Part shown: positions 48,556 through 57,450 of the stretch, piece after piece
Numbering within the stretch: position 1 is the first letter of the stretch
Layout: every line of letters begins with the position of its first letter
Source: Shimazuella kribbensis DSM 45090
Lineage (GTDB): Bacteria > Bacillota > Bacilli > Thermoactinomycetales > Thermoactinomycetaceae
Length of the DNA: 64,000 nucleotides
Assembly: GCF_000428065.1 (NCBI RefSeq)
Contig: NZ_ATZF01000016.1
Span: 1-64,000 of the forward strand
Direction of reading: 5' to 3'
Translations under genes and position numbers: made by a program
Notes under the pieces: generated by a model
The model's database searches: none
The model's input: the letters and a program-made list of their open reading frames with translations, nothing else
Told to the model about the DNA's origin: nothing

Positions 48556-48588
48556 AATAAAACCACCGTGATTTCCTCACAGTGGTTT
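48555..48588 (-). terminator. Terminator after rnc
   Basis: Minus strand AACCACTGTGA / TCACGGTGGTT with a GGAAA loop, then TTATTT. It overlaps the rnc stop and ends the fatty-acid operon. Confidence 0.85.
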
Positions 48589-49282
48589 AACGTGCTTTCC
48601 ATGCTTTAAGAGCAGTACTAGCTGCTTGTTGCTCTGCTTCTTTTTTGGAACGCCCGGACCCTCTACCTAGTTTTCGATCATCTAGATATACTTCAGCCGA
48701 AAAGAAACGATCATGTGCTGGTCCTTGTACATCCACAATGCGATACTCCAATGATCCCCTTTTCTCTTGCTGTGCCAACTCTTGAAGTTGACTTTTGGCA
48801 TCCGTCATCTGATCCAACCACGTTCCATTTATCTGCGGGAAAACTAACTTATTGAGAAACTGCCGAACTTTCTCCAAACCTTGATCCAAATACAGTGCGC
48901 CAATGAATGCCTCAAATAAATCCGCCAATAAGGACGGTCTCTCTCGACCTCCTGTCAGTTCTTCTCCTTTACCTAAACGAACAAATTGACCAAATTGGAG
49001 TTCACGAGCAAAGGAAGCAAGCGATGGTTCGCAAACCACTCTTGCTCGCGTTCTGGTTAGTTCCCCTTCACTCATTTTAGGAAAGCGATAATACAGAAAT
49101 TCGGAGACGAGTAACTCAAGTACTGCATCTCCTAGATACTCCAAGCGTTCATTATCCTGAACTCGCCCGGGAGATTTTCGTTCGTGGGCAAAGGATGTGT
49201 GAGTAAATGCTTGTACAAATAGATTTCTATTTTGAATGTAGATTCCCGTCACTTGCTCCACTTTTTCAAAATCTATCAACAT
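48587..49282 (-). CDS. rnc: Ribonuclease III
   Basis: 231 aa double-strand RNA endonuclease. RNase III signature [20 protein letters not shown], second acidic site in [16 protein letters not shown], and a C-terminal dsRNA-binding domain (SQLQELAQ...[18 protein letters not shown]). The start overlaps the fabF stop. Confidence 0.97.
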   Translation of the reverse strand: MLIDFEKVEQVTGIYIQNRNLFVQAFTHTSFAHERKSPGRVQDNERLEYLGDAVLELLVSEFLYYRFPKMSEGELTRTRARVVCEPSLASFARELQFGQFVRLGKGEELTGGRERPSLLADLFEAFIGALYLDQGLEKVRQFLNKLVFPQINGTWLDQMTDAKSQLQELAQQEKRGSLEYRIVDVQGPAHDRFFSAEVYLDDRKLGRGSGRSKKEAEQQAASTALKAWKAR

Positions 49283-50538
49283 TATACTTCCTCAACGGCT
49301 TTCATAATAATCGTCGCGTTGTGGCCTCCAAATCCAAGGGAATTGGATAAAGCAACTCGCACATTGGCTTTACGAGCTTCATTTGGCACATAATCAAGGT
49401 CACACTCTGGATCTGGGTATTCGTAATTTATCGTTGCAGGTATTACTTGATCTTGAATAGACTTTGCCAACACAATCGCTTCTATCCCACCAGCTGCGCC
49501 CAATAAATGCCCAGTCATGGATTTGGTTGAACTAACAGCTAATTTGTAAGCGTGGTTTCCAAATGCACCTTTGATCGCCATCGTTTCAAATTTATCGTTC
49601 AAATCAGTTGAAGTACCATGGGCATTGATGTAATTGACTTCAGTTGGCTCTAAATCTGCATCTTTTAACGCACGAATCATACTGCGTCGCGCGCCTTCAC
49701 CTTCTGGTGCTGGAGCAGTCAAATGATGAGCATCTGCGGTCATACCATAACCAACCATTTCTGCTATAATGTTTGCTCCACGTGCCAAAGCATGTTCCAA
49801 TGTTTCTAATACCAAAATACCAGAACCTTCTCCCATTACAAAACCATCACGTTCTTTATCAAATGGGCGACTTGCACGCCCAGGATCATCATTACGGGTA
49901 GACATAGCATGAGCGGAACAAAAACCAGCAAAAGAAAGTGGGGTTATGGTTGCCTCTGTTCCACCTGTGATCATCACAGAAGCCTCGCCACGCTGTAAAA
50001 TACGGAAAGCTTCTCCGATACTATGGGTTCCAGATGCACAAGCGGTGACGGAAGCACTATTTGGACCTTTCGCTCCTGTTAAAATCGAAACTTGTCCAGA
50101 AGCCATATTAGCGATTAGCATAGGAATGAAAAATGGGCTTACTCGTTTAGGTCCACGCTCATGTAAGAGACGAGCATTGGTTTCGATTGTATTCATACCA
50201 CCAATACCAGAACCTATATACACACCTACTTCATCCAAATCTTCTTTTTCCATATCCAATTTTGCATCTGCAATTGCCATTTTTGCCGCTGCTACAGCAT
50301 ATTGGATAAAAATATCCATCTTGCGAACTTCTTTTTTATCTATATAAGGAAGAGGATCGAAGTCTTTCACTTCTGCCGCTATCCTCGTTGTAAAAGGAGT
50401 GGGGAATGAATCAGGATCGAAACGAGTAAGTGGTCCAGCTCCAGATTTGCCTGCAAGCAGACTATCCCAAAAAGTAGATAGATCGTTCCCAATCGGTGAA
50501 ACGACCCCTAGTCCTGTTACTACAACTCTATTTAACAT
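49282..50538 (-). CDS. fabF: Beta-ketoacyl-ACP synthase II
   Basis: 418 aa elongating condensing enzyme of fatty-acid synthesis. Catalytic Cys in [15 protein letters not shown], His in [11 protein letters not shown] and [13 protein letters not shown], and terminal [12 protein letters not shown]. It follows acpP after a hairpin and overlaps rnc. Confidence 0.97.
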   Translation of the reverse strand: MLNRVVVTGLGVVSPIGNDLSTFWDSLLAGKSGAGPLTRFDPDSFPTPFTTRIAAEVKDFDPLPYIDKKEVRKMDIFIQYAVAAAKMAIADAKLDMEKEDLDEVGVYIGSGIGGMNTIETNARLLHERGPKRVSPFFIPMLIANMASGQVSILTGAKGPNSASVTACASGTHSIGEAFRILQRGEASVMITGGTEATITPLSFAGFCSAHAMSTRNDDPGRASRPFDKERDGFVMGEGSGILVLETLEHALARGANIIAEMVGYGMTADAHHLTAPAPEGEGARRSMIRALKDADLEPTEVNYINAHGTSTDLNDKFETMAIKGAFGNHAYKLAVSSTKSMTGHLLGAAGGIEAIVLAKSIQDQVIPATINYEYPDPECDLDYVPNEARKANVRVALSNSLGFGGHNATIIMKAVEEV

Positions 50539-50596
50539 ACGTGATCAACTGCCTTTCGCATTTAAGTTGACCTTATTTTTTAGATGAAAGACGGAT

Positions 50597-50618
50597 AAGT
50601 CCCGATAATTCGGGACTT
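50597..50618 (-). ncRNA. Intercistronic hairpin between acpP and fabF
   Basis: 9 bp perfect stem AAGTCCCGA / TCGGGACTT with a 4-nt loop and no T run. It probably works as partial terminator or RNA-stability element, letting acpP mRNA exceed fabF (inference). Confidence 0.5.
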
Positions 50619-50627
50619 ACCTAATAA

Positions 50628-50870
50628 TTATGAGACTTTGTTTACACCACTAATATAATTAACAATATCCCCAACGGTGTTGATTTTTTCTGCGTCTTCT
50701 TCTTCAATGGTTAGGTTAAATTCATCTTCTAATTCCATGATCAAATCCACAACATCTAGGGAGTCAGCTCCGAGGTCTTCTTTAATGCCTGCTTCTAGAG
50801 TTACCTCGTCTGCTTCAACATCTAGACGTTCCACGATAATTTGTGTCACTCGTTCCAAAGTGTCTGCCAT
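50628..50870 (-). CDS. acpP: Acyl carrier protein
   Basis: 80 aa, acidic. The phosphopantetheine serine is in [17 protein letters not shown]. The ATG at 50870 (MADTLERV) has AGGGAGGTG 6 nt upstream; the GTG three codons before lies inside that SD. It has its own promoter besides read-through from fabG. Confidence 0.98.
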   Translation of the reverse strand: MADTLERVTQIIVERLDVEADEVTLEAGIKEDLGADSLDVVDLIMELEDEFNLTIEEEDAEKINTVGDIVNYISGVNKVS

Positions 50871-50890
50871 GCTCTTCACCTCCCTTTCGT

Positions 50891-50920
50891 AGTATAGTTG
50901 AATGATAGGTATAGACGCAA
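50891..50920 (-). promoter_or_regulatory. Internal promoter of acpP
   Basis: Minus strand TTGCGT (50915-50920), 18 nt, TATACT (50891-50896) in the fabG-acpP gap. It fits the high ACP demand. Confidence 0.5.
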
Positions 50921-50939
50921 ACGTTTCTCATTCATTTTC

Positions 50940-51683
50940 TTAATTTGGTACCAATCCACCATCTACATGGATAGTTTGTCCTGTTATGTAACTTGCTTTG
51001 TCGCTAGCTAAGAAAGATACTGTATTTGCAACTTCTGTTGCCTCACCAAATCTACCCAGCGGGATAGAAGAGAGGGTTGCCTCTTTCACTTTTTCATCTA
51101 AAACAGAGGTCATATCTGTTTGAATAAATCCTGGTGCAATCGCATTGACAGTAATATTGCGGCTAGCAAATTCTTTTGCCATTGTTTTGGTAAGTCCAAT
51201 TACTCCTGCTTTAGCAGCAACATAGTTAGCTTGCCCTGGATTACCAGAAACACCCACGACCGAGCTAATGTTTATAATTCTACCGCCTCTTTGCTTCATC
51301 ATCGGACGGATGACAGCCTTGCAACAAAGAAAAACACCCTTCAAATTGGTATCTACTACTTGATCCCAATCTGCTTCTTTGATTCGCATTAAAAGATTGT
51401 CTTTTGTAATACCTGCATTATTTACTAAAATATCGATTCTTCCAAATTGGGTCAATACTTGTTTGAATGCTTGATCGACTTGTTCACTATTGGCAACATC
51501 TACTTGGAACGCTGCTGCCTCTGTACCCAGTTCTTTCATAGTTGAAACTGTTTCTTCTGCTGCTGCATGGTTACCGGCATAAAAAACAACTACTTTTGCG
51601 CCTTCTTTCGCTAGGTCCAAAGCAATGGATTTCCCGATACCACGAGAACCTCCTGTTACTACAGCTACTTTATTTGTTAACAT
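50940..51683 (-). CDS. fabG: 3-oxoacyl-ACP reductase
   Basis: 247 aa short-chain dehydrogenase: [13 protein letters not shown] (NADPH site), [14 protein letters not shown], catalytic Ser/Tyr/Lys in NISSVVG and [19 protein letters not shown]. It overlaps fabD by 14 bp. Confidence 0.97.
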   Translation of the reverse strand: MLTNKVAVVTGGSRGIGKSIALDLAKEGAKVVVFYAGNHAAAEETVSTMKELGTEAAAFQVDVANSEQVDQAFKQVLTQFGRIDILVNNAGITKDNLLMRIKEADWDQVVDTNLKGVFLCCKAVIRPMMKQRGGRIINISSVVGVSGNPGQANYVAAKAGVIGLTKTMAKEFASRNITVNAIAPGFIQTDMTSVLDEKVKEATLSSIPLGRFGEATEVANTVSFLASDKASYITGQTIHVDGGLVPN

Positions 51684-52647
51684 CGCTAGTCATCAATCCT
51701 TCCGTCCTCGCTTGAAGATGGGAAATCGTTTTTTCTAAGGAAGCTTGATCTTGGACATTTAACATGGTTACTTTACGATCTACTTTTCGAGTTAATCCAG
51801 CAAGCACAGTTCCGGATCCAACCTCAATAAAGGTATCCACACCCTCTTTGAGCAAATAACGAATAGTATCTTCCCACAAAACAGGTGAAGCTACTTGGCG
51901 GACAAGGGATGTTTGAATATCTGTCGCAGCTGTAATCGAAGTAGCTGTCACATTCGTTACAACAGGAATGTTGGCTTGTTCAAACATATAGGATGAAAAT
52001 TTGGTTTGTAATTTTTCCGCAGCTGGCTGCATCAAGGAAGAATGAAATGGACCGCTCACCGCTAAAGAAACGACTTTCCTTGCACCTGCTTCGAGGGCTT
52101 TTTCTCCGGCAGTCTTCACCGCATCAGCATGTCCGGAGATAACAATCTGCCCTGGACAATTATAGTTGGCTGCTTGTACGACATTTCCGGGAACAGAGAT
52201 ATCTTCACATATTTGATCCAAAACCGATCGATCCAGATTTAAAACTGCTGACATCGCTCCAACCCCAGCTGGTACTGCTTGATCCATGAATAGCCCCCGC
52301 TGATATACAGCCGCAACCGCATCCGAAAAAGACAAGGATTCAGCTGCTACCAAAGCAGCATATTCTCCTAAACTATGACCTGCAACAAACGATGGTTGAA
52401 TATTTATTTTTGTTTGCAACCAGCGGTATAACGCAATACTAGTAGTAAGCAATGCTGGTTGAGTATGATAGGTCAATTTTAATTCTTCTTCTGGACCATC
52501 AAAAATAATATCAGATAAAGAAAAGTCCAATGCCTGATCTGCTGTTTCAAAAATGTTTCGAGCCTCTGCAGACAGTTCATATGCTTCTTTTCCCATTCCT
52601 ACTTTTTGAGATCCTTGCCCTGGAAAAAGTACAGCGATCTTACTCAT
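51670..52647 (-). CDS. fabD: Malonyl-CoA:ACP transacylase
   Basis: 325 aa. [14 protein letters not shown], the active serine in [11 protein letters not shown], and histidine in [11 protein letters not shown]. It supplies malonyl-ACP. It overlaps fabH by 8 bp and fabG by 14 bp, so it is tightly coupled. Confidence 0.97.
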   Translation of the reverse strand: MSKIAVLFPGQGSQKVGMGKEAYELSAEARNIFETADQALDFSLSDIIFDGPEEELKLTYHTQPALLTTSIALYRWLQTKINIQPSFVAGHSLGEYAALVAAESLSFSDAVAAVYQRGLFMDQAVPAGVGAMSAVLNLDRSVLDQICEDISVPGNVVQAANYNCPGQIVISGHADAVKTAGEKALEAGARKVVSLAVSGPFHSSLMQPAAEKLQTKFSSYMFEQANIPVVTNVTATSITAATDIQTSLVRQVASPVLWEDTIRYLLKEGVDTFIEVGSGTVLAGLTRKVDRKVTMLNVQDQASLEKTISHLQARTEGLMTSDVNK

Positions 52648-53644
52648 GTTCCATAGCCCCTCCCCAGTTTAACACGGTGGCACCCCATGTGAGACCTCCG
52701 CCAAATCCACAAAGGACTAAAGTATCTCCATCTGAAACTCTTCCTTGTTCAATCGCTTCATGTAAAGCAACAGGGATAGATGCAGAGGACATATTTCCAT
52801 AACGATCGAGATTAACCACTACTTTTTCTTCTGGTAATCCATAACGTTTCATCGCAGCATCAATAATTCTCAAGTTTGCCTGATGGGGGATAAACAAATC
52901 AATATCTTCCGTACTAAGATTTGCTTTTTCTAATACTTCATCTGAAGCAGATGTCATCACACGAACAGCAAATTTAAACACTTCTCGTCCATTCATATGG
53001 AGACTATGAAGACGACGGTTAGCAATCGTCTCTTCTGATGCTGGCAGGCGAGATCCGCCAGCTGCTACTTTGAGTAAATCTTTTCCACTGCCATCTCCAC
53101 CGAGTTCGAAAGATTGGAATCCATAACCTTCTTTCACTGGTCCTAGAACGGCGGCTCCTGCACCATCACCAAATAATACACAAGTATTTCGATCTGTCCA
53201 ATCTACTATCCGAGAGAGACACTCGACTCCAATAACAAGTGCATGTTGATACATACCGGTAGCGATAAACTGCGTAGCAGTAGAGAGCCCATAAATAAAA
53301 CCTGTACATGCTGCGGATAAATCAAATGTTGCTGCTTTAGGCGCACCGATCTGCTCTTGTACAAGACAAGCAGTAGCAGGGAAAGACATATCTGGCGTTA
53401 CCGTAGCAACAATGATTAAATCGACTTGATCAGCAGTAATTCCTGCGTTTTCCATCGCTTGTTTGGCTGCTTTTACAGCAAGATCAGAAGAAGCCTGTTC
53501 TTCTGATGCGATTCTTCTTTCTTTAATACCTGTACGAGAGGTAATCCATTCATCGCTGGTGTCTACCATTTTTTCTAAATCAAAATTGGTTAATCTTTTT
53601 TCAGGTAAATATGCACCTGTACCAAGAATACCTACGTTTCTCAT
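52640..53644 (-). CDS. fabH: Beta-ketoacyl-ACP synthase III
   Basis: 334 aa starting condensing enzyme that sets branched versus straight fatty acids. Catalytic Cys in [13 protein letters not shown], His in [12 protein letters not shown], Asn in [13 protein letters not shown]. It lies directly after plsX inside the FapR operon. Confidence 0.97.
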   Translation of the reverse strand: MRNVGILGTGAYLPEKRLTNFDLEKMVDTSDEWITSRTGIKERRIASEEQASSDLAVKAAKQAMENAGITADQVDLIIVATVTPDMSFPATACLVQEQIGAPKAATFDLSAACTGFIYGLSTATQFIATGMYQHALVIGVECLSRIVDWTDRNTCVLFGDGAGAAVLGPVKEGYGFQSFELGGDGSGKDLLKVAAGGSRLPASEETIANRRLHSLHMNGREVFKFAVRVMTSASDEVLEKANLSTEDIDLFIPHQANLRIIDAAMKRYGLPEEKVVVNLDRYGNMSSASIPVALHEAIEQGRVSDGDTLVLCGFGGGLTWGATVLNWGGAMEHE

Positions 53645-54643
53645 TTATTCCGCTTTCCCTTCTGTAGGGTGTAGATGTTCTTCCATTTGTTTGATGACAT
53701 TATCTCCAGCAAACAGACGCGCTTGACGAATGGCATGAAAAATAGCCGTTGCATCAGAAGAACCATGTGCTTTAATAATCACACCAGCCAAACCTAGCAA
53801 TGGGGCGCCACCATGCTCTTTATAATCCATTTCTGATTTCAATGTTTTCAAATGTGGCAGCAACACACCAGCTGCTAACTTTGTAAAAATATTTTTGGTA
53901 AATACATCTTTCAAACGATCAAATAAAGCCTTGGCTACGCCCTCGGTACTTTTTAAGAGGATATTCCCACTGAACCCATCACATACAAGCACATCACATG
54001 GTCGATATAACACTTCTCGCGCTTCTACATTTCCAACAAATTGGAATCGCGAATCTCTTTGCAAGAGATCAAATGCTTCTTTGGTCAAAGTGGTACCTTT
54101 TCCATTTTCTGCACCAATGTTGAGCAGTCCTACTTTCGGGTTTTCTATCCCTAACACGTATTTTGTATACACACTACCAAGCAGAGCGTATTGGTGCAAG
54201 TGACTCGCTTTGGCTTCTGGATTTGCTCCAACATCTAGGACCAAAATACCTTTATTTTGCAATGTAGGAAAGACAGGTGATAAAGCAGGACGATCTACAC
54301 CTTTCATTCTGCCTGTATAAAAAAGACCGGAAGCCATCAATGCACCTGTATTACCTGCACTAATAAATGCATCTGCCTCACCGGAACGAACCATTTGACA
54401 ACCCACTACCATTGAAGAGTCACGCTTTTTCCGAACCGATCTCACTGGCTCGTCCTCTGGTAAAATAATTTCAGAAACCTGATGAAACTGTATATTTGGA
54501 AGATCGTTACCTTTCAGTAACGAATCATCTGTACCAATTAGAGTAAAAGAAATATCTGGCCACTTTTCAGCGGCTAGTTTTAATCCTGCTAAAACAGAGT
54601 TTGGTGCATCATCCCCACCATGTGCATCTAGCGCGATCCGCAT
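53645..54643 (-). CDS. plsX: Phosphate acyltransferase PlsX
   Basis: About 332 aa. Makes acyl-phosphate from acyl-ACP for phospholipid synthesis. MRIALDAHGGDDAP at the start, SAGNTGALMASGLF, GANPEAKASHLHQYA, VCDGFSGNILLKS. The ATG at 54643 has AAAGGAG 8 nt upstream; the longer 9-residue extension lies before that SD. It follows fapR by 13 nt. Confidence 0.97.
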   Translation of the reverse strand: MRIALDAHGGDDAPNSVLAGLKLAAEKWPDISFTLIGTDDSLLKGNDLPNIQFHQVSEIILPEDEPVRSVRKKRDSSMVVGCQMVRSGEADAFISAGNTGALMASGLFYTGRMKGVDRPALSPVFPTLQNKGILVLDVGANPEAKASHLHQYALLGSVYTKYVLGIENPKVGLLNIGAENGKGTTLTKEAFDLLQRDSRFQFVGNVEAREVLYRPCDVLVCDGFSGNILLKSTEGVAKALFDRLKDVFTKNIFTKLAAGVLLPHLKTLKSEMDYKEHGGAPLLGLAGVIIKAHGSSDATAIFHAIRQARLFAGDNVIKQMEEHLHPTEGKAE

Positions 54644-54656
54644 GAGCGAACTCCTT

Positions 54657-55211
54657 TCAATTGGTTGCACGGTATACGTCGAATACTCCCTGAAATACCA
54701 TATCGTCGAGTACTTTTGTCTCTACATCCACTTGAAAACGAGATGGTTGTTTTTGCACCACTTTTGCATGTGCTACACACTTCTCACCCAGTGTAACTGG
54801 GCGTACAAAACGAATAGCTGCTGAACGAGTCAATACAAGATCCGCATTCACAATGGCTACTGCCAAAGAATTGGCCTGCGCAAACAAATAATGTCCTCTT
54901 GCAATTTGATTGCGTTCAAAAACATGATCTGCACTTATTTCCAATACGGAAACCCCGCTATGATCCAGCTCTAACGAGACTACTTCCCCGATCACTTCTT
55001 CAGGAGAAAGGGATCGAACTTCGTCAAAACTTCTTTCTGCCATATGTTTTAAACGTTCTCGCATCTCAGGAATACCGAGCTCCATACGATCTAAACGAAT
55101 GGTCTGAATACTTACGTCGCATTGTCTCGCTACTTCTTCATCCGTTAAAAAAGGATTTTTTTGGAAAGATTCAATCAACTGCGATTGACGCTTTTTTTTG
55201 GACAGGCGCAA
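54657..55211 (-). CDS. fapR: Fatty acid and phospholipid biosynthesis repressor FapR
   Basis: 184 aa. N-terminal HTH (LTDEEVARQCDVSIQTIRLDRMELGIPEMRER, shown here in parts: DEEVARQCDVS, IRLDRMELGI) and a C-terminal hot-dog domain that binds malonyl-CoA (ARGHYLFAQANSLAVA). TTG start with AAAGGGG 11 nt upstream. First gene of the lipid operon, preceded by its own operator, so autoregulated. Confidence 0.96.
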   Translation of the reverse strand: MRLSKKKRQSQLIESFQKNPFLTDEEVARQCDVSIQTIRLDRMELGIPEMRERLKHMAERSFDEVRSLSPEEVIGEVVSLELDHSGVSVLEISADHVFERNQIARGHYLFAQANSLAVAIVNADLVLTRSAAIRFVRPVTLGEKCVAHAKVVQKQPSRFQVDVETKVLDDMVFQGVFDVYRATN

Positions 55212-55240
55212 AATGAAACCAGCCCCTTTGTGACCACATT

Positions 55241-55257
55241 CTAGTACCTAGTCCTAA
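55241..55257 (-). promoter_or_regulatory. FapR operator
   Basis: CTAGTACCTAGTCCTAA on the plus strand differs by one or two bases from the FapR site I recall (TTAGTACCTAGTCTTAA). It lies 4 nt downstream of the fapR -10 and covers the start of transcription. Malonyl-CoA would release FapR from it. Confidence 0.85.
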
Positions 55258-55260
55258 ATT

Positions 55261-55289
55261 AGTATACAAAATATGATTTTGTTTGGCAA
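55261..55289 (-). promoter_or_regulatory. Promoter of the fapR-plsX-fab operon
   Basis: Minus strand TTGCCA (55284-55289), 17 nt, TATACT (55261-55266), directly upstream of the FapR operator. Confidence 0.8.
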
Positions 55290-55331
55290 TAACAAAAGTC
55301 TTTGTTACAAGTTATACCCTATTTAAACTAC

Positions 55332-55356
55332 AAAAAAAAGCCGGCATAACCGACTT
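55332..55356 (-). terminator. Terminator of rpmF
   Basis: Minus strand AGTCGG-TTAT-GCCGGCT followed by eight T. It separates rpmF from fapR. Confidence 0.85.
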
Positions 55357-55357
55357 T

Positions 55358-55540
55358 TTACTGACTTACAACGCCTTCTACTTCTGCGCCTTTGTAATGT
55401 CCACACTCTTTACAAACGTGGTGAGCTAGTTTAGCTGATCCACATTTTTCACAAGTAGCCATTCCAGCTACTGTCAACTTGAAGTGGGTGCGACGCATTC
55501 TTTTACGTGTTTTGGATGTACGACGAAAAGGTACTGCCAT
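55358..55540 (-). CDS. rpmF: 50S ribosomal protein L32 (bL32)
   Basis: 60 aa. [17 protein letters not shown] and two Cys pairs ([17 protein letters not shown]), so the zinc-binding form. AGGAGGTG SD. Confidence 0.98.
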   Translation of the reverse strand: MAVPFRRTSKTRKRMRRTHFKLTVAGMATCEKCGSAKLAHHVCKECGHYKGAEVEGVVSQ

Positions 55541-55578
55541 GAAAAATCACCTCCTGAGAAAAAACTCCAATGTGAAAC

Positions 55579-55607
55579 ATTATACTACAAATCTAGAAAG
55601 AGTGCTA
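55579..55607 (-). promoter_or_regulatory. Promoter of rpmF
   Basis: Minus strand TAGCAC (55602-55607), 17 nt, perfect TATAAT (55579-55584), between ylbN and rpmF. Confidence 0.55.
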
Positions 55608-56135
55608 GGATACAGAATCTTTATCTTCTGCAAGCAAATCTTGTAACTTCGCGAGCCTCGGATCAATCCGCTGGGTATCACATTCACAAGGTTTCTCGTT
55701 TTTATTTACTCCACATACCGGACAAAGACCTGCACAATCAGGCTTACATAAGGGGGCATATGGAAGATGGATCAACAATTGTTCTCTCACAAAGAGATCG
55801 AGGTCTATCTGTCCTTCCGAAAAAAAATGGATAGTCTCTTCTTCTGTGTCGCAAGCCAATTCTTTTTTATCGGTAAATTTTTCTTGCCATTTGGCTTCCA
55901 ATGATGTGGGAAATGTCGTTAAACATCTCGCACAGATTAATTTACCAACACATTTCTGCTTTGCTGTCACCTGATAGAGATGGGAATCCAAAATACTGGC
56001 TTGTCCCTCCACTTGGACAGGCTCCAACATCACAATATTTGCCTCTTCTTCCACTAAGTCGTCCAAATATATCTTACCTGCAAAAGGATAGAGACCTTCT
56101 GCTGTTTGATTTATTTGGTTTATAGTAATGATCAA
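55605..56135 (-). CDS. ylbN: YlbN/YceD family protein (DUF177)
   Basis: About 176 aa. Conserved pieces: KLICARCLTTFPTSLEA, DLDLFVREQLLIHLPYAPLC and CAGLCPVCGVNKNEKPCEC with the family's Cys-rich end. The family is linked to 23S rRNA/ribosome biogenesis and is coded with rpmF. The TTG at 56135 has AGGGAG 8 nt upstream; a GTG three codons earlier lies inside the SD. Confidence 0.92.
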   Translation of the reverse strand: MIITINQINQTAEGLYPFAGKIYLDDLVEEEANIVMLEPVQVEGQASILDSHLYQVTAKQKCVGKLICARCLTTFPTSLEAKWQEKFTDKKELACDTEEETIHFFSEGQIDLDLFVREQLLIHLPYAPLCKPDCAGLCPVCGVNKNEKPCECDTQRIDPRLAKLQDLLAEDKDSVS

Positions 56136-56158
56136 TCTGCCCACTCCCTAACAGGTGA

Positions 56159-56188
56159 ATTATACGAGATAACGATTTTTAGTGTCAA
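56159..56188 (-). promoter_or_regulatory. Promoter of ylbN-rpmF
   Basis: Minus strand perfect TTGACA (56183-56188), 18 nt, perfect TATAAT (56159-56164). The best sigma-A promoter in the window. Confidence 0.85.
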
Positions 56189-56393
56189 CCTATTTATGTT
56201 TACAGTCCAGTTGATATTTCCAGACTGAAATAACTCTTTCTTATGATGTCCATAAAATATTTTGTATAAGGAAACCTTTAATAAAAGTACTTGGTAATTT
56301 TTATTTATAATTATGGTATTTATAAATTATTTCCATATCAAAACATAGTTATTTAAAGTTTGTTTTATTTTTTAAAAATAAACTAAAATTATC

Positions 56394-56422
56394 TCGACTT
56401 CTTTTTAATAATTGTTTAAAAT
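56394..56422 (+). promoter_or_regulatory. Promoter of GC-rich gene 2
   Basis: TCGACT (56394-56399), 17 nt, TAAAAT (56417-56422). Nearly the same layout as at gene 3 (TGGACT, 17 nt, TAAAAT). Confidence 0.6.
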
Positions 56423-56425
56423 ATA

Positions 56426-56441
56426 AGACAAGTAACATCCG
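56426..56441 (+). promoter_or_regulatory. Shared leader box, islet 2
   Basis: AGACAAG, 3 nt, CATC, matching in part the leader boxes of islet genes 1 and 3. Confidence 0.4.
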
Positions 56442-56459
56442 TTTACCGGAAGGAAAACC

Positions 56460-56756
56460 ATGGCCAAGACCATTGCTGTTCCGAAGGGCGTGGACACCAG
56501 CGTGCTCATCATCCCCGAGGACAGCAGGCTTCTGCCTGGTGAAGACAGCGATGGCATCCGAGTCATCGTGTTCAAGTACGGTGGTGGTGTGTACCTCCCC
56601 TTCACCAACATCGAGGTGATGTGGCGTGAAAAGCGTCACATGCGCATCCCTCGTGAGAGTGTCAGGGATGTCCGCCACGTATACCGAGGCGGTGAGCTGA
56701 AGGTCGAGATCGAGTTCCTCGAGACCTCGAACAACGACCAGCCTGCCAAGGAGTAA
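56460..56756 (+). CDS. GC-rich orphan gene 2, 98 aa, unknown function
   Basis: Not recognised. GC about 58% against about 30% just upstream. SD GGAAGGAAAACC before the ATG. Soluble, charged protein: VDTSVLIIPED near the N-terminus, VYLPFTNIEVMW and MRIPRESVRDVRHVY in the middle, LKVEIEFLE at the end, suggesting a small beta-rich domain. It shares an ordered set of residues with gene 3 (DTSV-I; Y-[LI]-P-x-T-[ND]-[IL]; R-[IV]; L-x-V-[ED]-[IV]). Single-gene unit on the strand opposite to ylbN and ylbL, in the place of ylbM. Confidence 0.82.
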   Translation: MAKTIAVPKGVDTSVLIIPEDSRLLPGEDSDGIRVIVFKYGGGVYLPFTNIEVMWREKRHMRIPRESVRDVRHVYRGGELKVEIEFLETSNNDQPAKE

Positions 56757-56765
56757 CGGATAAAT

Positions 56766-56815
56766 CACTCCTCGTTACACATAACAGGGAGTGCCCCCTC
56801 TTTAAAAAGAGGGGG
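56766..56815 (+). terminator. GC-rich 3' hairpins of gene 2, no T run
   Basis: CACTCC/GGAGTG followed by CCCCCTCTT / AAGAGGGGG. No U tract follows, so it may be a stability or processing element. True termination may occur at 56844. Confidence 0.55.
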
Positions 56816-56843
56816 ATCGAAAATAATATATTTTTTATATAGT

Positions 56844-56884
56844 AAACGGCTTATCTGCTACCTGTAGAGATCAGCCGTTTTTTT
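56844..56884 (+). terminator. Terminator downstream of GC-rich gene 2
   Basis: AAACGGCT ... AGCCGTTT followed by TTTT, with a weakly paired interior. Confidence 0.75.
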
Positions 56885-57006
56885 ATGCTAACTTTAGTTA
56901 CTTATTTGCACTCATTGTAATCATTGATTGCCTTTTCTCTTCAACTCTTTAAATGCTAAATACTCTTGGAGTGAGAAATCATTTTAGGTGAAATTTCTTT
57001 TTGATA

Positions 57007-57035
57007 TGGACTTTTTTCTGAAATTTAACTAAAAT
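57007..57035 (+). promoter_or_regulatory. Promoter of GC-rich gene 3
   Basis: TGGACT (57007-57012), 17 nt, TAAAAT (57030-57035). Confidence 0.6.
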
Positions 57036-57041
57036 GAGATC

Positions 57042-57064
57042 AGGCAAGTTCATTCCCATCTAGG
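57042..57064 (+). promoter_or_regulatory. Shared leader box, islet 3
   Basis: AGGCAAG, 8 nt, CATC, T, AGG, almost superimposable on the leader of islet gene 1, 25 kb away. Confidence 0.5.
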
Positions 57065-57078
57065 TGAAAGGTCGACAG

Positions 57079-57426
57079 ATGCTTGTCAACGCGACCACCA
57101 CGACCAAGATCGACACCTCCAACATCGACACTTCTGTGATCATCGGTTCGGAGATCACTCAGTGTCGAACCTACCTGTACACCGGCAAGAACAGGAAGCT
57201 GAAGGATCAGACCCGATGCAACTTCAAGATCGACGTCACCGATCCCAAGCAGACGCTCTACATCCCGGGGACCGACCTCATCATCCAGATCGGTTCTGAG
57301 GTCAAGACACGGGTCGCCGCCGATGATGTGCTGAGCGTAACGATCGCTCGCTCCATCAGGACTCCGGGCATGTGGCTCGTGGACGTGACGATCGTGGTGC
57401 CGACGCCGACCACCACCAAGGCCTGA
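57079..57426 (+). CDS. GC-rich orphan gene 3, 115 aa, unknown function
   Basis: Not recognised. Starts MLVNATTTTKIDTS; Thr-rich at both ends (ends VVPTPTTTKA). Two Cys (QCRTYLY, TRCNFK). The middle (TLYIPGTDLIIQIGSEVKTR) and end (WLVDVTIVV) look beta-rich and parallel to gene 2. The ATG at 57079 is preferred over the GTG at 57064 because the SD AGGTGAAAGG covers that GTG. High G/C third positions. Single-gene unit. Confidence 0.8.
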   Translation: MLVNATTTTKIDTSNIDTSVIIGSEITQCRTYLYTGKNRKLKDQTRCNFKIDVTDPKQTLYIPGTDLIIQIGSEVKTRVAADDVLSVTIARSIRTPGMWLVDVTIVVPTPTTTKA

Positions 57427-57450
57427 TCTTATCTCCTCTAGGAGGTAAGT

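Larger units (their letters stand above)
56136..56459. other. Gene-free AT-rich interval between ylbN and GC-rich gene 2
   Basis: Holds the ylbN promoter on the minus strand at its left end and the promoter and leader of GC-rich gene 2 at its right end. The roughly 170 nt between are very AT-rich, and I see no gene, repeat or strong hairpin there. Confidence 0.7.
56757..57078. other. Gene-free interval between GC-rich genes 2 and 3
   Basis: Holds the 3' hairpins of gene 2, a conventional terminator at 56844, about 120 nt of AT-rich DNA with nothing I recognise, then the promoter and leader of gene 3. Confidence 0.7.

Noticed and set aside
50905-50925. Second cre site near acpP (GCAAACGTTT core)
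   Set aside because: Two mismatches to the consensus (one in the leading TG, one in the trailing C), so not called.
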